DNA of 64,000 bases from Chelonoidis abingdonii (GCF_003597395.2 NC_133771.1:45937663-46001662); one strand, 5' to 3'; counted from the first letter of the stretch, positions 11,851-21,930 are shown. Numbers and translations are program-made. Notes: generated by a model from the letters alone, not told the origin.

Positions 11851-12960
11851 TAACATGGTACACTCTGGGCTTTAGTGAGGAATTGGGAAATGCATGAGGT
11901 AGTTCACAGTTCCAGGCACTCTTGGAACGTGAACGGCCTTCCCATGATGCTCCATCTTATGGGCCTGTTGTGGCCTTTAAGACCATAACCTGGTCTCCTA
12001 CCTGAAGGAACGCTCTCTGGTGATGTTTATCATACCAGGCCTTTGCTCTTCTGATTATCCTTAGGTTTTCTCTAGCAAGGGCTAAAGAGTGTCGGAGGTG
12101 CTTTGTAGGTTGCTGACAAAGTCCAGAATGTTAGTTCCTGGAGAGGGTGTAACCCCTCCCATTGTTGCTTCACCAACTGTGATGGCCCCTTAACCTCGTG
12201 GCCATACACAAGTTCAAAGGTGAAAAACCCTAAATTGGGATGTGGTACAGCCCTGTAAGCAAAAGCAACTGCTGCAACACTAGGTCCAGTCATTGGAGTG
12301 TTCATCACGATTTACGGATCATGGCCCCCAAGTTCCACTAAACCTTTCGACAGGCCATTGGTTTGATGGTGTAAGGGGGTGGCAACCAAGTGATTCACCC
12401 CATGAGTTTCCCACAGGTCTTTAATGGTGCCTGCCACGAAATTAGATCCTGAATCTGTAAGGATGTCAGAGGGCCAACCTACCCTGGCAAAAATGTCTGT
12501 AGGGCTTGCACACAGCTTTAGCCCTGGTGTTGCCTAGAGCTACCTGCTTTCCGGCCATCGGGGTAGGCAAAGTCCACGAAAGTCAGTACGTACTGCTTTC
12601 CTCTGGGCGTCTTTTCTGGGAAAGGTCCAAATATCCACAGCTACTTCCTGCCAATGGGACTCAATTATGGGGAAGTGGCTGGAGAGGGGCCTTGACCAGA
12701 TCTTGGGCTTTCCCACTCTTTGGCACACACCTCACAAGACCGGACATACTTGGCAACGTCTTTGCCCATCCCTCCCATGGAAGGACTTCCCCAACCTGCC
12801 TTGGTTCTGTTCACACCCAGCATGGCCACTGGATGATCATGGGCTAAGCTTAAGAGCTTCTCCCGGTACTTAGTTGGAACCACCAACTGTTTTTGCAGCT
12901 GCCATTCTTCCTGATGTCCACCCGAAACAATTTCCTTGTATAAAAGTCCTTGGTCTATAA
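11851..12960 (-). pseudogene. Gypsy integrase remnant (upstream of RT)
   Basis: From 12,890 downward the minus strand gives the H2C2 zinc region (YREKLLSLAHDHPVA, then YVRSCEVC), the first core aspartate (VAVDIWTF near 12,640), the second (DILTDSGSNFVAG near 12,450) and the HHQTNGL block near 12,360. A one-base deletion just after NGL shifts the frame, so the catalytic glutamate codon is still present but out of frame. FELVYGHEVKGP (about 12,190-12,225) follows. Family function: insertion of the cDNA into the genome. Confidence 0.85.
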
Positions 12961-13313
12961 CAAACTGGGATCAGTTGAAGAGCTGAAGAGGCGGTGGGGC
13001 ACTCCGTGCTGCCGTCCAAGCTTTCTGAAGGCTGTCATCAGCTTCCTGCTCAGTCTGGAGCTATTCCTTGAGACTGAGGACACCAGTTCTTCCTCAGACT
13101 GTGGATCTTGGGCTTGGTCCCTCTGGAAGCGATGTAGGTGATGGGGTTGTTCTGTTGCTGGTGAACCGCTCTCCGCTGGTGCACCTGGTGGTATTAGGCT
13201 CTGGCTGAGCCTCTTCGGTATGGTTGTCTGTTGCTTCTCCAGTTAGGCGCTCGCTGGCACCCTCTGGCATTGAGGTTGAAGATGTGGTTGCGATTGCTGT
13301 GCTGGTTGCTGTT

Positions 13314-13610
13314 TCAGTTCCAGTCCTGGACTGGAGGTGCTATGGCTGGTTCAGCCGTTGGCAGGGGATCCGGGTCCACTACCTCTGTCTGGTCTCGGGT
13401 AACACAAGACGGGGCTTCTGTGGACGGCTCGGGAACAGGAATGGGTCTGGAAGCTTGCCTGGTTTGGCTGCGTGTAACCATTCCCACTCTCTTGGCCCGC
13501 TTCACCTGGTTGGCCAAGTCTTCCCCCAGTAGCATGGGGATGGAACAATTGTCATAGACTGCAAACTCTAAGCTGAAACTCTATTCTTAACGTACCCTTT
13601 GTATCCACTG
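13314..13610 (-). pseudogene. Gypsy protease C-terminal remnant
   Basis: Minus-strand sequence reads SIPMLLGEDLANQVKRAKR followed by VGMVTRSQTRQA. The 'PMLLGxDL' block is the usual C-terminal strand of retrotransposon proteases and 'VTRSQ' the start of the following linker. It is directly upstream of integrase, not of RT. The catalytic DTG end is missing, lost where the element stops near 13,670. Confidence 0.65.
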
Positions 13611-13675
13611 TAGCTTGTGTGATATGTCAGAGTACATGCACACACTTCTGAAGCTCCCTGCCAGAAAGGCACCGG

Positions 13676-13845
13676 GGGGAAGGATAGCTCAGTGGTTTGA
13701 GGATTGGCTTGCTAACACAAGGTTGTGAGTTCAATCCTTAAGGGGGCCATTTGGGGCAAAATCAGTACTTGGTCATGCTAGTGAAGGCAGGGGACTAGAC
13801 TCAATGACCTTTCCGAGTCCCTTCAAGCTCTATGAGATAGGTATA
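13676..13845 (+). mobile_element. Cry-type (tortoise polIII) SINE
   Basis: The head AGGATAGCTCAGTGGTTTGA holds a pol III A box (TAGCTCAGTGG, 13,685-13,695). The B box is in GTGAGTTCAATCC (about 13,726-13,738). The body reads GGGGCAAAATCAGTACTTGG and ends TCAATGACCTTTCCGAGTCC. This head and body match the tRNA-derived Cry SINE of cryptodiran turtles. Its internal promoter would drive transcription in an intact copy. Target duplications are not clear. It directly adjoins the Gypsy relic. Confidence 0.85.
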
Positions 13846-14354
13846 ACACCACAACTGCTATGCAGAAGTGAACAAACTATGGAATGTCACCCTTTGCTCT
13901 GAATTCCTTGGCCTCCACCAACGTCCAATTGTAATAGACCAGGGTTTGTATTTTTTGCTCTTTGTTTTCTCTCATGGTCAGGAAATTCCTGTGGAAAAGG
14001 TCAAGGGAAGACTGAGGAAGTGGGGAGCAAAAAGTTGCACAACCAGTGATGTAGCATTTTAACAGCATTTCCTTTTCCCCTCAGCCTACTTCCATCAGCA
14101 GAAAAGTGCTTGCAATGAGGATGGTGTTTTGATGGAAAGTGAAATTAATCATATTTATGTAATGGGTACTAAAGCATATTATAAAGTTCAGCCACTAGGT
14201 GGAGCTGTGTGTAAAATACCTTATTGGAAGGAACCTCTGCAAGGTCTAATGATGAACCCATTTGGTATGTTTAAGCAAGCTCTGTGGTGAGTTCCTATCT
14301 GTTACAGAGAAACATGGCAATCTATGGCCATTAATCCACTTAATTAATGCAGTA
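13846..14354. other. Unassigned stretch before the hAT relic
   Basis: No supported gene. An open frame starting at 14,262 becomes hAT-like only after about 14,355. Confidence 0.35.
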
Positions 14355-15111
14355 ATGGTTAATGAGAAACCTCTTGAGGCATCTTTTGCTGTGACATACT
14401 GGAAAGCTAAAACTGGGAAACCGCACACTATTGGAGAAACTTTTTTTCTCCTCTGTGCCAAGAAAATGGTTTTGATTATGTTGGGGCAAAGTGCAGTGAC
14501 TCAACTTGACTTGATTCCCCTGTCTAATGACACTATGCCAGCATATTCACAGTATGGCAAATGATGTGACTGAACAAGTAATTGCCAAAATACAATGAAG
14601 TCCTTTTCCCCCATTCAATGGGATTAACCGACGGATGTGTTGGGTGATGCTCAGATGCTTATAAGTAAAATTTGAGAACAATGAAAAACTCCAAGAGGAA
14701 GTTCTGTTCTGCTGGTCTTTACCACAATATGCTACAGGGGAACAGCTCTTGGCACTTTGGGATGCCTTTGTCTCTGATTCTGGGTTGGAATGGCAGCACT
14801 GTGTGGGAATTTGCAGTGACAGAGCTCATGCAATGACTGGGGAAAAACATCTGACTAGTCACCTGCGTGCAGGTTGTAGCACCGCAAGCAGAGTGGATTC
14901 ACTGTATTATACACAGGGAAGCCCTAGTTGCAAAAAAGATGCCACCCGTTCTAAAAAAAGTTCTCATTGAAACTGTTCACAGTCAACTCCCTCAAGAGTA
15001 GCTCAACAACTGTGCCTCTGTTTGAAGTTTTGTGTGATGAGATGGGAGCTGAGCACCATCAGTTAATTTACTACACAGAAGTTTGGCAGTTGTCTCGGGA
15101 AAGGTTCTTAA
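14355..15111 (+). pseudogene. ZBED5/FAM200-like hAT transposase, 5' part
   Basis: Translation in shifting frames shows KPHTIGETFFLLCAKKMVL (about 14,415-14,475), LPLSNDT-type text (IPLSNDTMP), an EEVLFCWSLPQYATGEQLL block near 14,697-14,750, CVGICSDRAHAMTGEK (about 14,797-14,845) and YTEVWQLSRERFL ending at the insertion point. This order is that of the hAT-derived ZBED5/FAM200/SCAND3-type proteins. The N-terminal BED finger is not seen. Stops and frameshifts make it a relic. It continues beyond the nested element at 16,741. Confidence 0.8.
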
Positions 15112-15479
15112 CAGGGCTGTCAAGCAATTAAAAATTAATCACTTGATTAATTGCACTGTTAAAAAATAATAAGATACAATTTCTTTAAATACTTTTCGAT
15201 GTTTTCTACATTTTAAAATATATTGATTTCACTTGCAACATGGAACACAGAGGACAGTGCTCACTTTATATTTATTTTTGAATACAAATATTTGCACTGT
15301 AAAAAACAAAAGAAATAGTATTTTTCAATTCACCTAATACAAATACTGTAGTGAAATCTCTTTATCATGAAAGTTGAACTTACAAGTGTAGAATTATGTA
15401 CAAAAAAAGCTGAATTCAAAAATAAAACAATGTAAAACTTTACAGCCTACAATCCACTGAGTCCTACTTCTTGTTCAGC

Positions 15480-16045
15480 CAATTGCATAGACAAACAAGT
15501 TTGTTTACATTTGCAGGAGATAATTCTGCCTGCTTTTTGTTTACAATGTCACCTGAAAGTGAGAACAGGAGTTAACATGGAACTCTTGTAGCAGTGTCAC
15601 AAGATATTTACGTGTCAGATGCACTACAGATTCCTATATCCCTTCATGCTTCAGCTACCATTCGAGAGGACATATGTCCATGCTGATAACAAGTTCTTCT
15701 CAATAACTATCCGAAGCAGAGAGGATCGACGCATGCTCATTTTCATCTTCTGAGTCAGTCAGATGCCACTAGCAGAAGATTGATTTTCTTTTCTGAGGGT
15801 TTGGGTTCTATAGTTTCCGCATTGGAGTGTAGTTCTTTTAAGATTTCTGAAAGAATGCTCCACACCTCTTCCCTCTCAGATTTTGGAAGGCACTTAAGAT
15901 TCTTATACCTTGGGTCGAGTTATGTCGGTATCTTTAGAAATCTCACATTTGTACTTTCTTTGGGTTTTGTCAAATCTCCATGGAAACTGTTCTTAAAACA
16001 AACAACATGTTCTGGGTCAAAATCCAAGACTGCTATAACATGAAA
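15480..16045 (-). pseudogene. hAT transposase C-terminal part inside long-TIR element
   Basis: Minus-strand translation shows LDPRYKNLKCLPKSEREEVW (about 15,860-15,920), followed by EPKPSEKKINLLLVASD and, in the arm, LFSLSGDIVNKK with NVNKLVCLCNWL (about 15,470-15,560). The first block matches the conserved 'LDPRFK' region of ZBED1-type hAT transposases and the last the hATC dimerisation domain. Stops are present. The N-terminal half of a transposase is missing, so the copy was non-autonomous. Confidence 0.7.
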
Positions 16046-16118
16046 TATATGGCAGAATGCGAGTAAAACAAAGTAGGAGATATACAATGCATTATTTTTT
16101 TAACGAGCATCATTACCA

Positions 16119-16320
16119 TGGAAGCATATCCTCTGGAATGGTGGTCGAAGCATGAAGGGGCATACAAATGTTTAGCATACCTGGCATGTAAAGACCTTGC
16201 AATGCTGGTTACAAAAGTGCCTGTTCTCACTTTCAGCTGACATTGTAAACAAGAAACGAGCATTATTTCCAGTAAATGTAAATAAACTTGTTTGTCTTAG
16301 CAACTGGCTGCACAAGAAGT
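16119..16320 (+). pseudogene. Second, inverted hATC copy in right arm
   Basis: The plus strand encodes MEAYPLEWWSKHEGAYKCLA (from 16,119), then YLACKDLAML and, after a frame change, ADIVNKKRALFPVNVNKLVC ending LHKK and a stop near 16,314. This is the same hATC dimerisation segment found on the minus strand in the left arm. The long inverted repeat therefore includes the 3' coding end of the transposase on both sides. Confidence 0.7.
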
Positions 16321-16740
16321 AAGACTGAGTGGACTTGCAGGCTCTAAAGTTTTACATTGTTTCGTTTTGGAGTGCAGTTATGTAACAAGAAATTCTACAT
16401 TTGTAAATTGCACTTTCATGATAAAGAGATATCACTACAGTACTTGTATGAGGTGAATTGAAAAATATTATTTCTTTTGTTTGCCATTTTTATAGTGCAA
16501 ATATTTATAAATAAAAATAACAATATAAAGTGATGATTGTCTACTTTGTAGATGGTGTAATTGAAATAAATATATTTGAAAATATAGAAAAACATCCAAA
16601 AATATTTAATAAATTTCTATTGGTATTCTATTGTTTAACAGTGCAATTAAAACTGCTATTAATCAGAATTAATTTTTTAAATCACAATTAATTTTTTGGA
16701 GTTAATCGCGTGAGTGAACTGCGATTAATCGATAGCCCTA

Positions 16741-17130
16741 GTTCTCAATTGTTTGTTTGAGCTCAGAGAGGAAGTGAGAATGTTTCTATCAAAGATTCTC
16801 CGCTGGCCAGAAAATTTGCTGATATCAAGTGGTGTGTTTACCTGGCAGACATTTTTGAATGCCTAAATGTGTGTACGTCACTTCAGGGGCAAGACACTTC
16901 CATCTTTTTTCTCACTGACAAAATCAAAAGTTGGATCCAGAAACTTTCCTTGTGGAATGCTCGTGTGGACAGCGGCAGTTTTGAAGTGTGTGGTTTGTTT
17001 TTTTTTACAGGTGGACTTTTTGGATGAAAATTCCTTGCCAAAGCATGGCTTGGAACCTATTATCATCAGCCAACTGGAAATCCTTAAGTATTCGGGAGTA
17101 CTTCTCGGAAAAGGATCGGTAAATATTATG
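16741..17130 (+). pseudogene. ZBED5/FAM200-like hAT transposase, 3' part
   Basis: Directly after the nested element the frame continues with FELREEVRMFL (about 16,752-16,790), then DTSIFFLTDKIKSWIQKL (about 16,890-16,945) and LFGWKF-like text, ending with SLPKHGLEPIIISQLEIL (about 17,033-17,086). These are the segments expected next in a ZBED5/FAM200-like protein. Frameshifts and a stop at 16,863 break it. The join across the insertion shows the ZBED relic was already present when the long-TIR element arrived. Confidence 0.75.
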
Positions 17131-17584
17131 TTCATATTTATTTAATTTTTTGCTTCTGGATATAAAGATTGTCTTGCAATTGTATTGTGAATTTAAATAT
17201 TTAGCAGCTACTTTTTGTAGCTACGGACTTGTAATGCATTTTTATTTAAAATATTAACTATTCTAGAGGCACTAGGATCATGTAGTAATTTTTATTTTCA
17301 GAAGGGGGCCATGGTGCAATGAAGTTTGAGAATCACTGCAACAGTATAAGTTCCTTCCTACTAGACCCCTCTGAAATGTCTATCTTTCCCATCAGACAGG
17401 GACTAAGAAGACTGCAAAATCATGACGGTGGCTGTGTTCAGATATTGCTATCTCCTGTTAAACCATATCTATTTTGCTACATATGCCCTCAGAAATACAG
17501 ACTCTGGCTAGAGTGTAATTAATATTAGTGCCCCCATCCTCACCCTCTTCTGCAGCAATCCAGAAAAGGGGCTTCTGGATTTGC
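17131..17584. other. Unassigned stretch
   Basis: No supported feature. Confidence 0.35.
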
Positions 17585-17667
17585 AAGGCCACATCCTCAG
17601 CTGGAGTAAAATAGCATAACACCATTGAAGTCAGTTGAGCTCTGATTTCAGCTGAGGATCTGGCCGG
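17585..17667. repeat. Fold-back MITE (about 83 bp)
   Basis: The left arm AAGGCCACATCCTCAGCTGG and the right arm CAGCTGAGGATCTGGCCGG are inverted complements, with further pairing inward around a TTGAAGTCAGTTGAG centre. This is the form of palindromic repeats common in turtle and bird DNA. Confidence 0.65.
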
Positions 17668-18880
17668 TGTGTAGTAGCTGCAGTTTACCAATGCAGATTC
17701 TTCTGCAAGGTTCAAGTATTGTACAGAGCAGCATTTATCCCTTTATTGTGTGTTTGGTTTTGGTAATTTAGTTGCAGTACAAAAAAGACAAAAAGTTCTC
17801 ATGGAAACACAGGGACAATTTTAAAAAATATTATCAAATACAAGATTATCAATAACCAATCAAGGACACTTCAGGGATAATAGAATCAAGTCTGCTACTA
17901 TGCAGAGATAGGATTCGATGACCCAACATTTTGAATTTAATGCACAGTCAGGGAACAGTTAAAAAGCAGATATTTTTCTGCTTCACTGTTCATTGTGTAA
18001 ACAAATACTTGGATGCTGCTTAATGCTTGGAACAGTAACATAGACCATAGCACCGTTTTTTCCTGGCTCCCACTCCCTGCCATTAAACATAAAGCACATA
18101 TTCAGCATCTTTGAGAGACCAAGATGGTTCCTTTGTAGTTGTCCCTTTCTACTGGATAAAAATACATACTATATAACAAGGCATTTTCACAGAAATTATT
18201 CATCTCGTGGTGTGGGGAAGTTCCCTTTGTGTGACATTTCCTATTAAAGTCCCCCTACTGGCCTGGTCTGAATGATAATTGCGGGGGCATTTAGCTGGTT
18301 TCTATTGCTTTGTATGAATGGGTCTCTCAACTTTACTGTTTTTATTGCTACACAACCCTTTCTCTCAGTCTCTAATCTAACCCTTTTTCTGTAAGTAACA
18401 TTTCCCTGGGTGTCCCCACAGGCCTCACACAGAACTAAGTTTAAAAGGGGATATGTTCTTTTAAAGTTCTCTTAGCTTCAGTTTGCAGCTGGAGGTGGTG
18501 TTCTAATTAACTTCAGCTACCAGCGTGGTTAAGCCCTTTAGACAAAGTGAAAGGCTAAGCTTTCTTTTCAGAGAAATAAAGAGCAAAGGTTTTAGTTGCT
18601 TCTTTTAATATATCCTTTTTTCCTTCTTATTGAAACAAAACTGTTATTGTTGCAGCAGGAGTGGTGGTTGATCTCCATTTCCCCATTCCCCAGCAATATA
18701 CTATATAGTTTGCCAAGCAGCTGGGTTTGTTGATGCACTATGGGGAATATCTGAGACATATTAATAATAGCACTTATATTTTAAACTATTATTGCCAATA
18801 GTCTGCAAAATACTTTGCATAGTGTTGCTTGTGTTTGGTTTTGGGAATGTTGGTATCTGTGGGCTAGACCCCATATGTTT
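17668..18880. other. Unassigned stretch
   Basis: No supported gene or repeat. Confidence 0.3.
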
Positions 18881-19530
18881 TAAGCCTCCACAGTGCATAG
18901 TCCAGATACGACTGCTTTGCTGGAGACTCTAGAGGCACTCTCTTGAGGTGCAAATCCTTTATCCAACAACCCCTCCTGAGAGCCGCAACGACGAGTACTG
19001 AGCCCTCAGACTCCCCCTGCACCTTAAACACACTCCCACCCAGAACTCCCTCTGTTTAAGTGTTCTGGGTCCACAGTTTCTCTCTCCAAGGGACTTGTGG
19101 TAGGTGTCACACCAATCACACACCGACTTTGCACAGGATTCTAAAACACCATTGTTCTTTAGTTAAGTACAAGAAATAGGCAGAGAGTGCCAGATCATAT
19201 AGAAAACTACCAACATCCCACTCTAAGGGAACGCAATGTCCCTCACTATAACTCACCCTTCTTGAGGGAGGCCTTGGGAGACCTTCTGAGTTCAGGTAGC
19301 CAGGGTTCCTTCCCTGACACGGCATACTCCTGCAGCAATTTCCTTTTGCTTGAGTTGGTGACAATAGTTGAAAACTCCAAACCGATCAGCTTCTGCCCTT
19401 TGATAACCTTCCAGTCTCTCCAGATCATCCTCCTCAGGTGATCCCAGACCCCTACCAGGTATCATTACCATGAGGCCTCTCACCTGACAAACTAGTTGGC
19501 CTGGATAGTAACCAGTCTATTGTCTAGGAT
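18881..19530. repeat. Possible LTR-like dispersed repeat
   Basis: The base composition changes here to C-rich, with segments such as GAACTCCCTCTGTTTAAGTG and AAAACACCATTGTTCTTTAG that look like an inverted LTR or UTR. Bounds are approximate and no termini or target duplication were found. I do not recognise the family. Confidence 0.25.
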
Positions 19531-19545
19531 GTCAGTATTTGAATA

Positions 19546-19766
19546 AAAGAACAGGAGTACTTGTGGCACCTTAGAGACTAACATATTTCTTTGAGCATAA
19601 ACTTTTGTGGGCTACAGCCCGCTTCTTCAGATGCACAGAATGGAACATATAGTAAGGAGATATATATACATATACAGAGAACATGAAAAGTTGGGAGTTG
19701 CCCTATCAACTCTAAGAGGCTAATTAATTAAGAATACAGACTAACATGGCTACTACTCTGAAACCT
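19546..19766 (-). mobile_element. Penelope-like element fragment
   Basis: The plus strand reads GAGTACTTGTGGCACCTTAG, then AGACTAACATATTTC and GTGGGCTACAGCCCGCTTCT, ending TACTACTCTGAAACCT. This is the terminal region of turtle Penelope-like elements; element sense is the minus strand. Flanks GTATTTGAATA (19,535-19,545) and GTATTTAAATA (19,767-19,777) match in ten of eleven bases and are a target duplication. No RT or GIY-YIG coding sequence remains. Confidence 0.75.
19594..19632 (-). ncRNA. Hammerhead-ribozyme-like core (degraded)
   Basis: On the minus strand, CTGAAGA (complement of 19,624-19,630) precedes a 7-bp hairpin with one mismatch (19,607-19,622), followed by AAAAG and the short TTTATGC turn. 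CUGANGA, helix II, then GAAA is the hammerhead order. The G of GAAA is A here, consistent with CpG decay. Helix I is not clear, so activity is not claimed. Confidence 0.45.
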
Positions 19767-20289
19767 GTATTTAAATAGAGGAACATCCTGATTTAATGAC
19801 CCTCTATCGTCAGCCCTTTATCACCCTTCCCCCTCCCCCTTAGATTTTGGTCCAACATTGAGGTAAAAGCACACAAGACAAAAGGCTGCACCTTTGGACC
19901 GGATTTTGCAGGAGACATAGTTTGAGAAGAAACCATATTTCTCTTCAGGTTATTTTATCAGTGTTAAAATTCTCCATTCATAGGGCAACATTCGCTCTTT
20001 GACAAGCCTTCACCAGAACTTTTTTTTAAATGGTTTCCTCAAGGGCATTTCAGCTACTTGGACAAAAAATGAGTAGGTAAATACTCACACAGTTGCATCA
20101 AGATGCAGAATTACAGGAGTCAACTGTAAACCCATTTGTCCTGTAATTACTTCTATTCAACTAAACTAAAAACAAACCACCACAAATCCTATATTTCCTT
20201 ACACTGAAGGATACATTTTAATACAAGTTTAGGCCCTGATTCTGTAAACACTTCCAGTGAGCATAACTTTAATTCAGTAGGACCACTCA
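19767..20289. other. Unassigned stretch with half-palindrome
   Basis: At 20,226-20,310 a segment starting AGGCCCTGATTCTGTAAACA resembles one arm of a common amniote fold-back repeat. Nothing else was supported. Confidence 0.3.
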
Positions 20290-20480
20290 CATGTATAAAG
20301 TTATGCCTGGGTGTTTTTTTCTAAAAGATATGCTCTGGTTCAAACAGAAATTCTTTTCGGCACGCTCTATGGCCTGCGTTATACAGGAGGTCAGACAAGA
20401 TGATTACAGTGGTGGCTTTCCCCTTGGAATTGATACATATGTGGAAATGTGTTTGCAGGATCAGCCAGTCAGATGATGAA
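20290..20480 (+). mobile_element. CR1 3'-end fragment
   Basis: The run AAAAGATATGCTCTGGTTCA, then ATGGCCTGCGTTATACAGGA and GGTCAGACAAGATGATTACA is a decayed CR1 3' untranslated tail. The same block is seen at 22,520-22,600 and 50,440-50,820. Confidence 0.6.
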
Positions 20481-20514
20481 AATCAATTAAGTGTTTTCTT
20501 ATGATGTTAAAAAA

Positions 20515-21613
20515 GTCATAGGCAGCTGCAGTGCAATAGGAGCCAGCAAACAGAGCTGTAAACATGGCAGCTTGAGTGGGACTTCTATTGAAGGAGAGGG
20601 TATTTGTAGCTATTTGTATTTATACTTGTATTTGTATGTGTGGAGGCTGGTAGAGGCACTGTGCTGGGAGAGAAGCTAAGCCCTGATTAAGGGGCGAGGA
20701 TTCTCTGACTAGGGGTCCTATAAAGGCAGCCAGCCAGTCAGGCAGTGGCATAGACAGCTGCAGCAGCACAGGAGCCAGCAAACAGAGTGTAAACGGGGGA
20801 GTTTGAGTGGGAGTTTGAGGGAAGACTAAGAGGCAGGCAGAGGAACAGACAGGCTACTGAAGGGAGTGTGCAGTGTTATTGCAGTGTCTTGGTGCTTGTT
20901 AGGAGTTTGTTTTGCTGTGGGTGGTGGTGTTTTGGTTTGGTTTGTGTTTCCCAGATTTATGGGATTTAGGTGGGAAGCTTATGACAGACACAGAGGTGGC
21001 AGTGATAGTGACCCGAGCAGTGGAAGACACAATGAAGATGACTGTATGTGGAAGCTGCGGCATGTACATGATCCTGGAGGGGGGTACCTGAAAAGAGTTT
21101 TGTCTGCATGAAGTGCCACCTGATTGAGCAGATGAAAGAAAAGATCCGAGGATTGGAGATTCAGGTGAAAACTCTAGTTGAGTTTAGAAGGGCGTTCGAG
21201 CAGATGATGGAGCAAAGACATGATGAGGCCGAAGGAGAATCTCAGACTTGCAGATGGAAGTAGGACCAAAGAACTCTGAGGGGAGACTGCTGGGTGAGGA
21301 AAGAGGACAGCGGAGGCATGTGACTAAGAGAACCAGGCAGAGGAAAAGATGGGCTAGTGAAGGAGAAATAGAGCTCAGGAACAGGTTTGCTGAGTTGGAA
21401 AATGAAGAAGGAGCACAGCAGGTGGTCGCTGAAGGTGAGAGAGCAAGGAAGAAGAGAAGAGAAGGAGAGGGGAAGAGTCAATGGAGATCAGCCCCAGGAG
21501 GATACGGGATGGGTTGCAGAAAATTGCAAGGGTGAATAGGAATTTAGAGGACTTGCAGCCAAAGGGAACAGGGGATAGACCGGAGAATCTCACTGTCACC
21601 AGGAAAAGGCAGG
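20515..21613 (+). mobile_element. CR1 5' region: 5'UTR and ORF1 start
   Basis: This stretch has the structure of a CR1 5' end. A 5'UTR motif (GGAGCCAGCAAACAGAG) occurs twice, near 20,540 and 20,782, as diverged tandem copies. An ORF1-like coding region begins at ATG 21,032 or 21,038. CR1 copies are usually 5'-truncated, so a retained 5' end is uncommon. It ends at a Gypsy LTR piece at 21,614. Confidence 0.6.
21032..21600 (+). pseudogene. CR1 ORF1-like protein remnant
   Basis: The first codons read MKMTVCGSCGMYMILEGG, then a frame change leads to FVCMKCHLIEQMKEKIRGL and a coiled-coil-like LEIQVKTLVEFRRAFEQM. Two CxxC pairs followed by a coiled coil fit the zinc-binding N-terminus of CR1 ORF1 proteins, which bind element RNA. 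The esterase domain that follows in intact CR1 is absent. Stops and at least one frameshift are present. Confidence 0.5.
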
Positions 21614-21930
21614 TGTCATAAATAGATAGCTAAGGGTTAATGTTTCTTTCACCTGTAAAGGGTTAACAAAGGGAACCAAACACCTGACCAGAGGACCAAT
21701 CAGGAAACCAGATTTTTCAAAGCTCAGGGACGGAATGGTTGGGTCTGTGTCTTTTGTCTGTCTCTCAGCTATGAGAGGCTTCTTTCTATCTTCAAGCTTC
21801 TAATCTTCAGTTTCAAAGTTGTGAGTACAAAGGTAGCAAAACAATAGGCTTTTATATGTTTTGTTTTGTATTTACATGTGTGTAGTTTGCTGGAATGGTT
21901 AAATTGTATCTCTTTTTGAATAAGTCTGTA
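21614..21930 (+). mobile_element. Gypsy LTR 5' part
   Basis: Starts TGTCATAAATAGATAGCTAA, followed by TGTTTCTTTCACCTG and CACCTGACCAGAGGACCAAT. This is the same LTR family as 9409-10,187 but in plus orientation. It stops at about 21,930, where CR1 3' sequence begins, so the LTR is truncated. Confidence 0.8.

Larger units (their letters stand above)
9409..13670 (-). mobile_element. Gmr1-like Gypsy element, integrase before RT
   Basis: This is a degraded LTR retrotransposon on the minus strand. Reading downward from 13.6 kb the order is protease C-terminus, integrase zinc finger, integrase core, integrase C-terminal region, linker, reverse transcriptase, RNase H and 3' LTR. Ordinary Gypsy/Ty3 elements place integrase last. 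Integrase upstream of RT is the copia-like order known within Gypsy only for the Gmr1 group. Gag and the 5' LTR are missing; the element ends near 13,670 next to a SINE. All frames are broken, so it cannot be active. Confidence 0.85.
15112..16740. mobile_element. Long-inverted-repeat hAT element with 8-bp TSD
   Basis: The element begins CAGGGCTGTCAAGCAATTAA and ends TTAATCGATAGCCCTA; the ends are inverted complements that extend roughly 600 bases each (15,112 to about 15,720 and about 16,095 to 16,740). Flanks are GTTCTTAA (15,104-15,111) and GTTCTCAA (16,741-16,748), an 8-bp hAT-style target duplication with one change. It splits the surrounding ZBED-like reading frame, which resumes cleanly afterwards. 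The inner third carries remnant transposase coding sequence. Confidence 0.9.

Noticed and set aside
9409..13670. Copia element (because integrase precedes RT)
   Set aside because: RT, RNase H and integrase motifs (VDYHKLNAVT, YLDDVAIF, HQTNGL) are of Gypsy type, not copia type.
13681..13752. Functional tRNA gene
   Set aside because: A and B boxes are present, but the sequence continues into a SINE body and does not fold as a full tRNA.
14262..17145. Functional ZBED5/FAM200-type host gene
   Set aside because: Several stops and frameshifts and a 1.6 kb insertion interrupt the coding sequence.
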